Of a stretch of DNA of 64,000 nt, positions 33,204-42,222 are shown piece by piece. A model generated the notes under the pieces. It was not told the DNA's origin and made no database searches. It saw only the letters and a program-made list of their open reading frames with translations. Numbering within the stretch: position 1 is the first letter of the stretch; every line of letters starts with the position of its first letter. The stretch covers positions 39,588 to 103,587 of the forward strand of contig JAAVHI010000026.1 in assembly GCA_014799785.1 (NCBI GenBank), given 5' to 3'. The stretch is from Ruminococcus sp. Lineage in GTDB: Bacteria > Bacillota > Clostridia > Oscillospirales > Ruminococcaceae. The translations under genes and the position numbers were made by a program.

Positions 33204-34871
33204 TTGTCCGAGATAATACATAAATCGTCCAGAGGTACAGTTGAAGTATTTGAAGAAGATGGAGAAAAACGCATTCGGCGCACAATATACGCAAAAATGT
33301 CATTGTACGAATTGCTGAGAAACTTTGATTGCAGATATCTGCCGCAAATTTATTCCGTTGATATTTCGGACGGCAAAACTGTTGTTACCGAAGAATTTAT
33401 CTCGGGAAAAAATCTCCTTGACGCAAATCTGGATGAAAAGCAGGTAATAAACGCAATGATGCAGCTTTGCGCCGCGCTGGACTTTATCCACGGTCTCCGT
33501 ATTGTTCACCGCGATATAAAGCCCTCGAATATTTTGCTTTCGGAGGACGGCAATATCCGCCTTATCGACTTTGAGGCGGCTCGTTTTGTCCGTGACGGCA
33601 AGGACAAGGATACACGTTATCTTGGTACGGACGGCTTTGCCCCTCCCGAGCAGTACGGTTTTTCACAGACCGACCCACGCGCTGATATTTATGCGGCGGG
33701 ACAGACTATGAAAACCCTGCTGGGAAGTCTTTCCGCAAAAAGAAAATATGCAAAAATTATTCGGAAGTGTACCGCTTTAGACCCTGCCGAGCGTTACCAG
33801 AATGCAAGGGCTCTTGCCGACGCTCTTACAAATAAGCGGGAGAAAATTGTTTCTGCTGCTGTTTTTGCGGCAACAGCGGTAGCTGTGTTGATTTTTGCGG
33901 CGATTGTACCGAAAGAAGCTCCTGCGGAAAACATTCCGGACGAAGCCGGAATTGTTGCTGAAGCGGAGGCTAATACTGCGGAAACAACGTCTGTTTCCGC
34001 AACGGAATTTACTACGGAAGCGACAACTGCTTCCGAAACCGAAGCTTCTGCTACGGAAGAAAGCACTGCTGAAATAGAAAGTACCTCCGAAACGGAAACT
34101 GATACCGAAGCAGAGAGTACTTCTGAAACGACAATTACTGCCGAAACCGTAATTACCGACGAAAACAACCCTACTTCCGATCGGGAAACTTCCAATAATC
34201 TTCGTGGTATTCGTGATTATAGTGACCTTCCGGCCAGAATTGATAAATATAATGCAGAGATTTTGGATTACTGTGGAGTATCCGAAAATCTTCCGGAATA
34301 TGATCGTCATAAGCTGCTTTTAGTTACCTATGGCGAAGATACAAAAATACTGTTTACAGATGAAAAGGCGCTGTTTCAGGAACATCAGAAATTTTATATG
34401 TACTTCGATATGGACAGAGATGGTATTACGGAGGCTATAATAGTAGAAGCGGGTTCCGATATGCAGTTAAATGTGACGATGATATATGGTGTACCTCAAG
34501 ACACCTATAGCGGCTTGAGATGTTATTGGTCAGACTTTCTTATAGATATGGATGTCAACGAAAACTATTATTTACAGATAACAGGCTATAAAGCCATCGA
34601 TGGCAATTATCTTGCGGTTACGGTAGGAGATGGCAAAAGCTTTAATGTTACGGAAATGTACACTGCAAGAGACGGAGCAATAGAATATTTAGGAAGCGGT
34701 TGGGGTGAGACTACCGGTGAACTTAACAGCGGGCTGAAAATACGTCTTGCAGATGACAGGATTAACTTCTACGATCTGTGGCGCGGAGAGATGTCGATAA
34801 TAGATGAGTATGATAATGAGAAGTACCCCAATATTAAATACGGCGAATATTCTAAAAAAGAACCGTTTTAA
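33204..34871 (+). CDS. Hanks-type Ser/Thr kinase with extracellular domain
   Basis: A 555-residue membrane kinase with a TTG start behind GGGGGGAG. The C-lobe is clear: HRDIKPSNILL catalytic loop, LIDFEAAR in the DFG position, GTDGFAPPEQYG and the RADIYAAGQT helix. The N-lobe is short; I see no canonical glycine loop, and the usual VAxK lysine region reads KRIRRTIY. A membrane span (~215-235) leads to a ~75-residue Thr/Ser/Glu-rich stalk and a ~220-residue outer domain. It may sense an external signal; weak or altered activity is possible. Confidence 0.85.
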   Translation: MSEIIHKSSRGTVEVFEEDGEKRIRRTIYAKMSLYELLRNFDCRYLPQIYSVDISDGKTVVTEEFISGKNLLDANLDEKQVINAMMQLCAALDFIHGLRIVHRDIKPSNILLSEDGNIRLIDFEAARFVRDGKDKDTRYLGTDGFAPPEQYGFSQTDPRADIYAAGQTMKTLLGSLSAKRKYAKIIRKCTALDPAERYQNARALADALTNKREKIVSAAVFAATAVAVLIFAAIVPKEAPAENIPDEAGIVAEAEANTAETTSVSATEFTTEATTASETEASATEESTAEIESTSETETDTEAESTSETTITAETVITDENNPTSDRETSNNLRGIRDYSDLPARIDKYNAEILDYCGVSENLPEYDRHKLLLVTYGEDTKILFTDEKALFQEHQKFYMYFDMDRDGITEAIIVEAGSDMQLNVTMIYGVPQDTYSGLRCYWSDFLIDMDVNENYYLQITGYKAIDGNYLAVTVGDGKSFNVTEMYTARDGAIEYLGSGWGETTGELNSGLKIRLADDRINFYDLWRGEMSIIDEYDNEKYPNIKYGEYSKKEPF

Positions 34872-34903
34872 ATGGCGGTGAAAATACCGGAGGAATACCA
34901 ATA

Positions 34904-35338
34904 ATGACCTTGCTTAAAGAAAAATCCACCGATGAAATGTGGAACGAAATAAAGTCCGCAGACGATTACGAAAGCTTTGCGGCAAACAATACGGAGATAT
35001 TTACCTCTGCGGACATTTCGGAATATCTGAACGCTTTGCTGAAGGAAAAGGGCATACCTCTGAAAGAGGCGGTTAAGCGGTCTTGCATAGAGCGGACATA
35101 TGCATATCATATTTTTTCGGGGAAAAAAATTCCCTCGCGGGACAAGCTTATTGCCATAGCTTTCGGAATGAAGCTTGATCTGGACGAGACCCAGACGCTT
35201 TTGAAGCGGACAAGAAACCGCCCCCTTTACCCAAAGGACGAGCGTGATTCGGTAATAATATACGCTCTGCTGAACGGTCAGCGGCTGGATATCACCAACG
35301 AAAGGCTTTACGAGCGGGAGTTTGACCTGATACAATAA
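34904..35338 (+). CDS. XRE-like helix-turn-helix regulator, 144 aa
   Basis: A 144-residue protein starting 32 bp after the kinase gene. The middle holds a lambda-repressor-type HTH: EYLNALLKEKGIPLKEAVKR, then RTYAYHIFSGKKIPSRDKLI and the following helix FGMKLDLDETQTLLKR. The N-terminal ~35 residues are acidic; the C-terminal ~30 are specific. Similar proteins accompany kinases in ruminococcal genomes and may be phosphorylation targets, which is inference. Confidence 0.8.
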   Translation: MTLLKEKSTDEMWNEIKSADDYESFAANNTEIFTSADISEYLNALLKEKGIPLKEAVKRSCIERTYAYHIFSGKKIPSRDKLIAIAFGMKLDLDETQTLLKRTRNRPLYPKDERDSVIIYALLNGQRLDITNERLYEREFDLIQ

Positions 35339-35369
35339 AAATCCACCTTACAATAAGGCGGATTTTTGT
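35336..35369 (+). terminator. Rho-independent terminator of the kinase operon
   Basis: An imperfect stem (AAAAATCCACCTTA with TAAGGCGGATTTTT) has a 3-nt loop and T tail, directly after the regulator stop codon. Confidence 0.75.
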
Positions 35370-35427
35370 CCTTTTGGGACACCACATTGATTTTGATTTG
35401 TGATATAATTCTGTTATGGACTGTTGC

Positions 35428-35619
35428 TTACTCAGTATACAGCTCCTCGTCAGTGCAGGAAATCTCGCCGTTCTCACGCTCATATTGTTTGATCTCACGG
35501 GCAATGAGAAACTCGATCATATTGGTGAGAGAACGGTGTTCCTCCGCTGCGATCTTTTTGATCTTACAGTGGGTAAGCGGGTCAAGCCGCATGGTAAACT
35601 GGGATTTTATTACTGCCAT
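35428..35619 (-). CDS. ribbon-helix-helix (Arc/CopG-like) protein, 63 aa
   Basis: A 63-residue protein starting behind AAGGAGATG. The N-terminal strand KSQFTMRLDP is followed by two helices (LTHCKIKKIAAEEHRS and LTNMIEFLIAREIKQYE), the RHH fold used by Arc-type repressors and many antitoxins. The acidic tail could contact a toxin, but no toxin gene is adjacent: downstream lies the convergent terminator and upstream an insertion-sequence remnant. Repeats in its promoter region (35645-35696) are candidate operators. Confidence 0.8.
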   Translation of the reverse strand: MAVIKSQFTMRLDPLTHCKIKKIAAEEHRSLTNMIEFLIAREIKQYERENGEISCTDEELYTE

Positions 35620-35644
35620 AGAATCATCTCCTTGAATTATTATG

Positions 35645-35696
35645 ATACCATATTTCTACCGAATTGTATGGTATTTATATTGTATCACTATGATAC
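35645..35696 (-). promoter_or_regulatory. candidate operators of the RHH gene
   Basis: Two inverted repeats lie just upstream of the RHH start: ATACCAT (35645-35651) with ATGGTAT (35668-35674), and GTATCA (35682-35687) with TGATAC (35691-35696). Short ATAC/GTAT boxes like these suit a dimeric RHH repressor. Confidence 0.5.
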
Positions 35697-35818
35697 CTAT
35701 AATTATTATGCACAAAACTCTCGTATTGCAACTCAGCGAACAAATCCGTAAAAAACGGACATAGACAAAAGCCCCCTGATGTGGTAGAATAGAAATACCA
35801 TATCAAAGGGGTAATTGT

Positions 35819-35986
35819 ATGCCAAGAAGATACCAACATATACAAGAGTTATTGTCCCAAGGAATGACGCAAATAATAACCATAAATAAGATGATGAAAA
35901 AATTGGCTTTTATACAGTTCTTTATTCAGACTACGGCTTTTTATGTCCTTGATTATAGTATAACTGTATACAATGTATATTTATGA
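35819..35986 (+). pseudogene. 5' fragment of an insertion-sequence transposase-type HTH gene
   Basis: ATG 35819, after GGGGTAATT, encodes MPRRYQHIQELLSQGMTQ, which looks like the first helix of transposase OrfA-type HTH proteins. The remaining codons have no such character and run into repeat copy B, stopping at 35986. It is read as the surviving 5' end of an insertion sequence truncated by, or joined to, the repeat. Confidence 0.45.
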
Positions 35987-36040
35987 TATTTATATGTATA
36001 TAATGCAAATTAGCACTATTGATTTAAAATCGCTAATTTT
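35944..36040. repeat. ~100-bp repeat, copy B
   Basis: Second copy of the sequence at 28193-28292, same orientation. Its terminal hairpin is more degenerate (TTAGCACT...ATCGCTAA). It joins directly to the terminator of the surface-protein gene. Confidence 0.85.
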
Positions 36041-36045
36041 CTTGA

Positions 36046-36087
36046 TAAAAAAATACCCTTGCCGCCTTAATTAGCGGTAAGGGTATT
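36046..36087 (-). terminator. Rho-independent terminator of the surface-protein gene
   Basis: A 14-bp stem (36052-36065 with 36074-36087, one G:T) has an 8-nt loop, an A run on its left (T run on the minus strand) and TTTTA to the right. It is probably bidirectional. Confidence 0.85.
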
Positions 36088-36119
36088 TTATGTGTCTTAT
36101 GCTTCCTGATATCACAATT

Positions 36120-39100
36120 TTACATATGATATTTTCCGTCGGACTTATCCGAGCTGTGTCTGAACGCCAGTATCAATGTACCCGTAATGATGATGCCCAC
36201 AAGAATAAGTATCATCATATCATCACGCCTTACTGTGTCAAACTCTTCATCGAAGAATCCTGCTTCGGCGGAAACGTCCTCGGGCTCTTCGGGCTCTTTA
36301 GGCTCTGTCACCGCAGGAAATACAGGATATACCGGAGTTGTTCCAGATGGCGGATATACCGGTTTTGTTCCCGGTGTGGGTTCGTCGGGATCATCGGGAT
36401 CGTCAGGATCATCGGGATCGTCAGGATCGTCGGGATCATCGGGATCGTCAGGATCGTCGGGATCGTCGGGATCGTCAGGGTCGGGATCATCGGGATCTTC
36501 AGGCTCGTCTGGATAATCATACGTATTCGTGATCGACCAGCTGTTTCCAGTGCCGGGGGTTACGGTTGAAATATATCCTTCCATAGCTTCCTCTGCGACG
36601 GTGTAAGTATAAGCATCTCCATTTTCGTCATATTTCAGAAGGTTTTTGAAAGTGTAAGTCCAAACGTCATTTTTAATGTTGTCATCTGCAAAGAGCGTAT
36701 GTGTATATTCGTCACATTCAATTCCATTCTGCATAAGCTTCAGAGTAACATCTGCGCGCTTGTACTTGTAGCCCGTATCGTCCCAGTTTTTAGTGACAGA
36801 TATATTGATCGTCTCGGGAGGGATATACTCGTTGCTTATTACCGCATTGTAGCCGTTTTTCTCATCAGGATTCTGAGTTATACTTGATTTATAGCCGTTA
36901 ATACTTTGTTCTTTAACGGTATAGGTATAAGGATTGCCTTCATTATCACACTTCGGCAGATTGGAAATCGTACATTCCCAGTTGTCATCTTTTGTGATAG
37001 GATAAGTTCCTAAGAGCTCAGTATTGTTCCGTATCAGATCGAACTTAACTTCGTCTGTACGTTTATCCGTATGACCCTTATCGCTCCAATGCTTTGTTAC
37101 GGTAATGTCGATTATTTCAGGTTTGTCTTTGTCGTTTGGATCCAAATACTTGTTTGTAAGAGACGCCTGATAATTGTTGTCATCAGTGGGGGCGGGGTTT
37201 TTAAGCGATTTAAGTGTATAGCCGTCAATCTTTTCCTCTGAAATGGTATAGGAATACAAGCTTCCGTCCTTGTCATATTTCGGAAGATTCTCAACGGTAT
37301 ACGACCATGTGTTGTTTGTGATTATTATGTCTTCACCGTACTTCTTACCATCCTGCAAAAGATTGACCGTAATGAATTCAGGACGCGTTTCTTCCGGCTC
37401 ATTCTCGTCGATCCAATTCTTTGTTATGGTAATGCTGATCGGCTCAAAAGTATTTGTGATGGTAAACAGCGTTGTTCCGTCCTCTTCTTCGGAGCGTGTC
37501 ACTTCGGAAGTATAATTCGGATTATTTGTTTTTTCTTTAACATCATAAATATTCGGAAGCTTGTTAACTGAGTTGAAGTATTTCGGCAGTTCAAATGTCT
37601 GCGTCCATCCGTCGGTGTCATTCAGCTCACCGTACCGGTAATCCCGGTTGTTCCGCAAAATTGAGAAATCGACGGAATCGCTGCGCAGGTCCTCATGGTT
37701 TTCATCGCCTTTCCAGACCTTTGTTACCTTTATCTTAGTCAGTTCAATGGGAATAAAGGTATTTTTAATGGTAAAATCCTTGTCGTTTTCCGACTCAACA
37801 TCCGAGGTGTAGTAGGGGTTTACCGTGTCTTCAACAACGGTGTACTTATACGGCACTTTGCTGTCTGCGTCGCTGTACTGCGGAACCTTAAAGCTCTTAG
37901 TCCAGCCGTCCGTATCACTCAGAGTTCCTTTTTGGTAAGCCACACCGTTCCGATAGATCGTGAAATCAACAGAACCGCTTCTAAGGTGAGTGTAACCGTT
38001 ATCGTCTTTCCATTCCTTTGTCACCGATATCTCGGTCTGACCCAGATACTTATTGGTAATGGTGAACGTAGTGCCTTTTCCGTTGGAATTTTTCGCAGAT
38101 GTAACTACAGGCTTATAGTACTCATTTTCTGTTGTTTCGTAAACCTTATACTCATATTCATGCGTTTTATTCTTATCACTGTATTTGGGAAGATCAGCGC
38201 TGTACGTCCATTGATTTCCTGCGTTTAACGTTCCTTTTACGATCGTCGCGTCGTCCCGTGTGATAATGAAATCAACCGACGTGCTGCGGTTTGCCTTATT
38301 GCTGTTATCGCCTGACCAAGCCTTTTTAACAGTGATGTTGGTTTTTTCAGTACTATCGTTATAGGTATTAGTGACGGTGATAACATACGTTTTAAGAGGT
38401 TGGCCGTCCTTCCGGATAATATCATTGTTGTCTTTGGTTTCTACCATTTTGGTAGCTTCCCAAGTATAATTCAGCGGCAGACCGTTCTCGTCTGTTACCC
38501 TGTATTCGTATGGGTTTCCATCTTTGTCGTATATGGGAAGATCATTGATGATATTATAGTATTCATTATCGTTATATGTACCATTTGCGTCATTATACCT
38601 GTTAATAGAAATTGGGAAATCACCGCCTTTATTGATCAGATTTCCGTTATGGTCGTACTTATCGATAATTACTTTGACGGTTTCATCATGGGCGATCTTT
38701 CCGGTTATTGGGTCTTTATTGGGATTATTATCATCATTCCAAACCTTTTTGATCTTAAGGCACATTAATTCTTCGCCGTCAATATCGTTATTGAGAAGTT
38801 TTGACTGAATAGATACTTCTGAACGATAAATATCTGAGTTGATAATCGAACTCGTCTTAACGGGATCTCCGCCATCGTATGACAGTTCCGCCGTATTTCC
38901 GAAAAGCATATTAATGATTTCCAGGTCTCTTGTATCGTCATCGACACCGTCGGTTTCTCTGTATTCAGTACGGTTAAGAATAGTAACTACTTTGGCGGTA
39001 TAGCTTATTGTATATGCCTGTTCATTTTGGAGTGTGAACATTAACTGCCTTGTGCTTTCGTCGTAAGACCAGGTATCACCGGCGAGTTGTGGGGTTATGG

Positions 39101-41912
39101 TCAGACTTCCGTCATTAAAGCTGAGATACTTTCCGAGAGTATCGGTAAGGGTAATAACATTAGCATTGTTACTTCCCAAATGCACTCCTTCTGAGTTGAC
39201 ATTGAGCGTATACGTTACAGTATCATTATTTTTTTGACCGCTCCACGCCTTATTAAGTACATTTTCATTTTTAGGAGTCCTGATCTGTGTCCATTCTGAA
39301 TCATGCGTTACACCGTTAACTGTGGCCTCTATGGTATTTGTGAAGCTCTGAGGTTTATCCATTGAGTTGAACTGCGCATAGTAATCCGTAGTCATCTGAG
39401 TAAAATACACCATTCTGATGAAATAGCCGTCGTTAACAAGCTTATCTGCCTGATCTTTGGTAAGCGTTATAGTACCGTCCACAACGGTATGATCGTTATT
39501 GAAGCTATAGGCTGCATTGTCTATAGTTTGTTCATAACTCCACCAGTTGTTATAAAGTTCGCATTTTATAAAATATTCCGGGTTGGTCGTTACACTGTCG
39601 TTCAAAAGGAAAGTATAACCCGCCGGAAGCGTATCGGTAAACGTTATCTGGCTGTTTTCCTGAACGTTTGAAAAATCGGTAAATGTTACCATCCAGTACA
39701 AAGGCTCTCTAAGTGAACTCTCGGGAACTTCTCCGTAGTTGGATATTGTCTCCTTTGTGACTATAAACTCAGCCCTGTACTCAGCATTGTCTTTGTGCGA
39801 AAGGCTGTCATTAGTGTAATTTACCGTAACGTCCACATTGTTTGTAGCCAGCCCGAGCAGTTCAATATCGGTAGGCTGCGCTGTGTATGTATTAGGATTT
39901 ATGTATGTATCAACCAGGCTTGTTTTGTAGCTTAACGTAATTGTTTTTCCAACAATATCTTTGAGGAAAACCTCGTCATCAATGGTAAAAGTATAGCCGC
40001 CTTTATAGTCGTTCCAGTAGTCGTTGGAATCAAAATGACCCACTGTGCTTGCGGGCACAGTTTTGCCGTCAACAGTGATCGTCATGCCATTTGCATCAAA
40101 CTTAAGCAAATTGGCGTTCACGGGTTTTCCACCGTATTTGGTTTTGTCGCCGTCAACCTCCTGATCCGATATTACAATTGACGTAACGCCGGCGCCAAGA
40201 TGTTCGGGAACATCTATCGTTGTCGTCCAGCCGATATTGCCGTTCGCGTCCAGACCGGTGCATTCCTTATCAACAAACTCGTCGTCATATTGATAGGTTA
40301 CAGACGCTTCATTCTCACAGACATAATCATTTGTTGGATATGTAACCTTAACATTGTTTTTAAAGACCTGATTATTTGTCACATTTGCGGGAATCGTTGT
40401 TTCATAGGTCTTTTCAAATACGCCGTTGCCTTTATCGATAAAATCGCTCTTCGACCAATTTTCGGTATTAGCTGGGGTGTTGATAGTGTCCTCTACCGTA
40501 AAGTTTTCATCGCCCATACCGTTGCTGTGAACGGTTATTGTCCAGACGATCTTGTTATTGTCCTTGTCCAGAACGCCGCTTTTATCGACGCTCGGTCTTA
40601 TGGAGCTAAGATCTATGCTGACTTCTGAGCTTTTCTCATCAGGATTCGGATTAGAGGGAACAGTAACCTTGTTTTTCTTAGCGTCATTGCTGAGTGTCGG
40701 GCTTAATGCCTCCTCTGTATTGATCTCCATTTTGTAATAGATATAAGCTACTCCGCCGTTTCCTTTAATATTACCCACGTTAAATGTATAGGGATTATTT
40801 TCGTCCATAGGTAAAAGATTTTTACCATAACCCTCCCAATCTTCGCCATATTGTACATATACCTCGTCCAGTACGATGTCGTTAAACGCGCTGCCAGGAG
40901 CATCCAAAGCCGTAACTCCGTCTGCGTCGTGGATACCGTTGTTTGTAAGCTTAATTTTATAGTTTTGGTAATACTTGCCGTCTTCACCTTTTTGGGGCTG
41001 CCCCTCTGCCGTTTTTGTCGGTGTGATCGAATTATCCAGATCAGACGTAGTAACATCTACCTCAGCGTCAAAAAAATCAAGAGTTACATCTGTTTCGCCC
41101 GCCTTAAAACCGCTGAGATCGACGCTGCCGTAAAGGTGAAGCTCGCCTTTTCTATTTTTGGAGTTCGGCTCAAACCCTACTCTCGGTTCAATAAGTATAT
41201 AGGTATTGCCGCCCTCTTGTTTTATTTCGTAAACTGCCCTTACTACTCCTTCAACCCACCAGCTGAATACGCCGGGATTAAGAGTAATGCCCTTTAAATC
41301 GTCGGCGGTTATCTCGTACTTAAGAACTTTATCGTTAAAGCCGACCCGGTTGCTTTCTTCGTCAAAGATATCATCGTCAAGCTCCCACAAAAAGTCAAAT
41401 TCAAGCTTATCACCGTTTTTAACCTGCTCGCCTGCAGATAACAGTTCATCGCCGCCGTCCTTGTATATTTTGCAGTTGGCGACTGTGAAAATATTCCCGT
41501 TTACAACAGGGTACTCAGTTTTTCCCGGTGTGATAGTAATATTGCCGGAGTCGTCATACAGCTCAATTCCGCTGTCGTCAGCAGACACGTCGTCCTCGTC
41601 AAAAATACCGGGAACTTCTTCCTCAAAAATGTTATCGGTAACAGTTATGTCAATTATGTCATCTCCGTAAATATTACCCGATGTTTCCGTAATAACAGGA
41701 TAATCGCCTGTATCGGACGGCACGGAAGTCTCCGTACCGCTGTCGGAGGGCATACTTTCCCCATAGATGTCGTAAGATTCCGACATATCGGGGTGAGCCT
41801 CCTCGGCGGAAATAATTGTTCTGTGAACCAGCGTCACCGTAAGCATAGCTATAGCAAACGCTGTAATAAATGCAACAACTCTTGAAAACCGATCTGCTTT
41901 TCTGATGAACAT
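36120..41912 (-). CDS. giant Cna_B-repeat surface protein, ~1930 aa
   Basis: The start is ATG 41912 behind GAAAGGAG, giving a signal peptide (basic MFIRKADRFSR, then FITAFAIAMLTV). An acidic linker follows, then ~1,000 residues of DUF11/adhesin-like beta domains. About seven Cna_B-type repeats come next, each opening like ITVKKAWSGD, ISVTKEWKDD or INISVTKNWDD. The C-terminus has a PDD tandem, a proline stalk, one membrane span (MMILILVGIIITGTLILAF) and a charged tail. I see no LPxTG sortase signal before the span, so it may be anchored by the span itself. Probable adhesin or pilus-like stalk with isopeptide-stabilised domains. Confidence 0.88.
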   Translation of the reverse strand: MFIRKADRFSRVVAFITAFAIAMLTVTLVHRTIISAEEAHPDMSESYDIYGESMPSDSGTETSVPSDTGDYPVITETSGNIYGDDIIDITVTDNIFEEEVPGIFDEDDVSADDSGIELYDDSGNITITPGKTEYPVVNGNIFTVANCKIYKDGGDELLSAGEQVKNGDKLEFDFLWELDDDIFDEESNRVGFNDKVLKYEITADDLKGITLNPGVFSWWVEGVVRAVYEIKQEGGNTYILIEPRVGFEPNSKNRKGELHLYGSVDLSGFKAGETDVTLDFFDAEVDVTTSDLDNSITPTKTAEGQPQKGEDGKYYQNYKIKLTNNGIHDADGVTALDAPGSAFNDIVLDEVYVQYGEDWEGYGKNLLPMDENNPYTFNVGNIKGNGGVAYIYYKMEINTEEALSPTLSNDAKKNKVTVPSNPNPDEKSSEVSIDLSSIRPSVDKSGVLDKDNNKIVWTITVHSNGMGDENFTVEDTINTPANTENWSKSDFIDKGNGVFEKTYETTIPANVTNNQVFKNNVKVTYPTNDYVCENEASVTYQYDDEFVDKECTGLDANGNIGWTTTIDVPEHLGAGVTSIVISDQEVDGDKTKYGGKPVNANLLKFDANGMTITVDGKTVPASTVGHFDSNDYWNDYKGGYTFTIDDEVFLKDIVGKTITLSYKTSLVDTYINPNTYTAQPTDIELLGLATNNVDVTVNYTNDSLSHKDNAEYRAEFIVTKETISNYGEVPESSLREPLYWMVTFTDFSNVQENSQITFTDTLPAGYTFLLNDSVTTNPEYFIKCELYNNWWSYEQTIDNAAYSFNNDHTVVDGTITLTKDQADKLVNDGYFIRMVYFTQMTTDYYAQFNSMDKPQSFTNTIEATVNGVTHDSEWTQIRTPKNENVLNKAWSGQKNNDTVTYTLNVNSEGVHLGSNNANVITLTDTLGKYLSFNDGSLTITPQLAGDTWSYDESTRQLMFTLQNEQAYTISYTAKVVTILNRTEYRETDGVDDDTRDLEIINMLFGNTAELSYDGGDPVKTSSIINSDIYRSEVSIQSKLLNNDIDGEELMCLKIKKVWNDDNNPNKDPITGKIAHDETVKVIIDKYDHNGNLINKGGDFPISINRYNDANGTYNDNEYYNIINDLPIYDKDGNPYEYRVTDENGLPLNYTWEATKMVETKDNNDIIRKDGQPLKTYVITVTNTYNDSTEKTNITVKKAWSGDNSNKANRSTSVDFIITRDDATIVKGTLNAGNQWTYSADLPKYSDKNKTHEYEYKVYETTENEYYKPVVTSAKNSNGKGTTFTITNKYLGQTEISVTKEWKDDNGYTHLRSGSVDFTIYRNGVAYQKGTLSDTDGWTKSFKVPQYSDADSKVPYKYTVVEDTVNPYYTSDVESENDKDFTIKNTFIPIELTKIKVTKVWKGDENHEDLRSDSVDFSILRNNRDYRYGELNDTDGWTQTFELPKYFNSVNKLPNIYDVKEKTNNPNYTSEVTRSEEEDGTTLFTITNTFEPISITITKNWIDENEPEETRPEFITVNLLQDGKKYGEDIIITNNTWSYTVENLPKYDKDGSLYSYTISEEKIDGYTLKSLKNPAPTDDNNYQASLTNKYLDPNDKDKPEIIDITVTKHWSDKGHTDKRTDEVKFDLIRNNTELLGTYPITKDDNWECTISNLPKCDNEGNPYTYTVKEQSINGYKSSITQNPDEKNGYNAVISNEYIPPETINISVTKNWDDTGYKYKRADVTLKLMQNGIECDEYTHTLFADDNIKNDVWTYTFKNLLKYDENGDAYTYTVAEEAMEGYISTVTPGTGNSWSITNTYDYPDEPEDPDDPDPDDPDDPDDPDDPDDPDDPDDPDDPDDPDDPDEPTPGTKPVYPPSGTTPVYPVFPAVTEPKEPEEPEDVSAEAGFFDEEFDTVRRDDMMILILVGIIITGTLILAFRHSSDKSDGKYHM
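36382..36510. repeat. 9-bp coding tandem repeat (Pro-Asp-Asp)
   Basis: About fourteen imperfect 9-bp units (TCATCGGGA/TCGTCAGGA type on the plus strand) encode the Pro-Asp-Asp stalk of the surface protein. Unit number could vary by slippage without breaking the frame. Confidence 0.85.
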
Positions 41913-42014
41913 AAAAGTCTTACTCCTTTCACAAGTGTATAAAATGAAAAGTACATATATTTTAGTCCCGGAAGCATTGCTTCCAAACATTTTAAGAATA
42001 CCTTAGCACTTTAA

Positions 42015-42043
42015 ATTATACATTAAGCTGTAAGATATTTCAA
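42015..42043 (-). promoter_or_regulatory. promoter of the surface-protein gene
   Basis: On the minus strand TTGAAA (42043-42038), 17 bp, TATAAT (42020-42015), about 100 bp before the start codon. The leader contains a small hairpin GGAAGC-N3-GCTTCC (41970-41984). Confidence 0.7.
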
Positions 42044-42138
42044 TATATTTTTATGCAATTCCACGATTTTTATAAACTTTTTTTTTTTTTTTTGTATAAA
42101 ATAACAAAAAGGTCAAGCGCTTTACCCTATAATCCGAC

Positions 42139-42178
42139 CAAAAACGCCGTTGAGCTTTAGCAAAGCTCAACGGCGTTT
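42139..42178 (-). terminator. Rho-independent terminator of the MATE gene
   Basis: A perfect 17-bp stem (42142-42158 with 42162-42178) with a 3-nt loop; the minus-strand side ends in a T run. Confidence 0.85.
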
Positions 42179-42222
42179 CCAAATTATAGACAAATTTCGT
42201 TCTTTTTCTATATCACGCAAAA

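Larger units (their letters stand above)
41913..42222. other. intergenic region with promoter, T tract and terminator
   Basis: It holds the surface-protein promoter, a run of about 18 T residues near 42069-42092 that could vary in length upstream of the promoter, and the MATE terminator. No gene seen. Confidence 0.65.

Noticed and set aside
36382..36510. Possible CRISPR-like array
   Set aside because: The 9-bp units are contiguous with no spacers and encode a protein stalk.
36187..36516. Plus-strand open frame rich in Ser-Gly-Ser repeats
   Set aside because: It is the opposite-strand reading of the 9-bp Pro-Asp-Asp tandem in the surface-protein gene; no ribosome site and no independent support.
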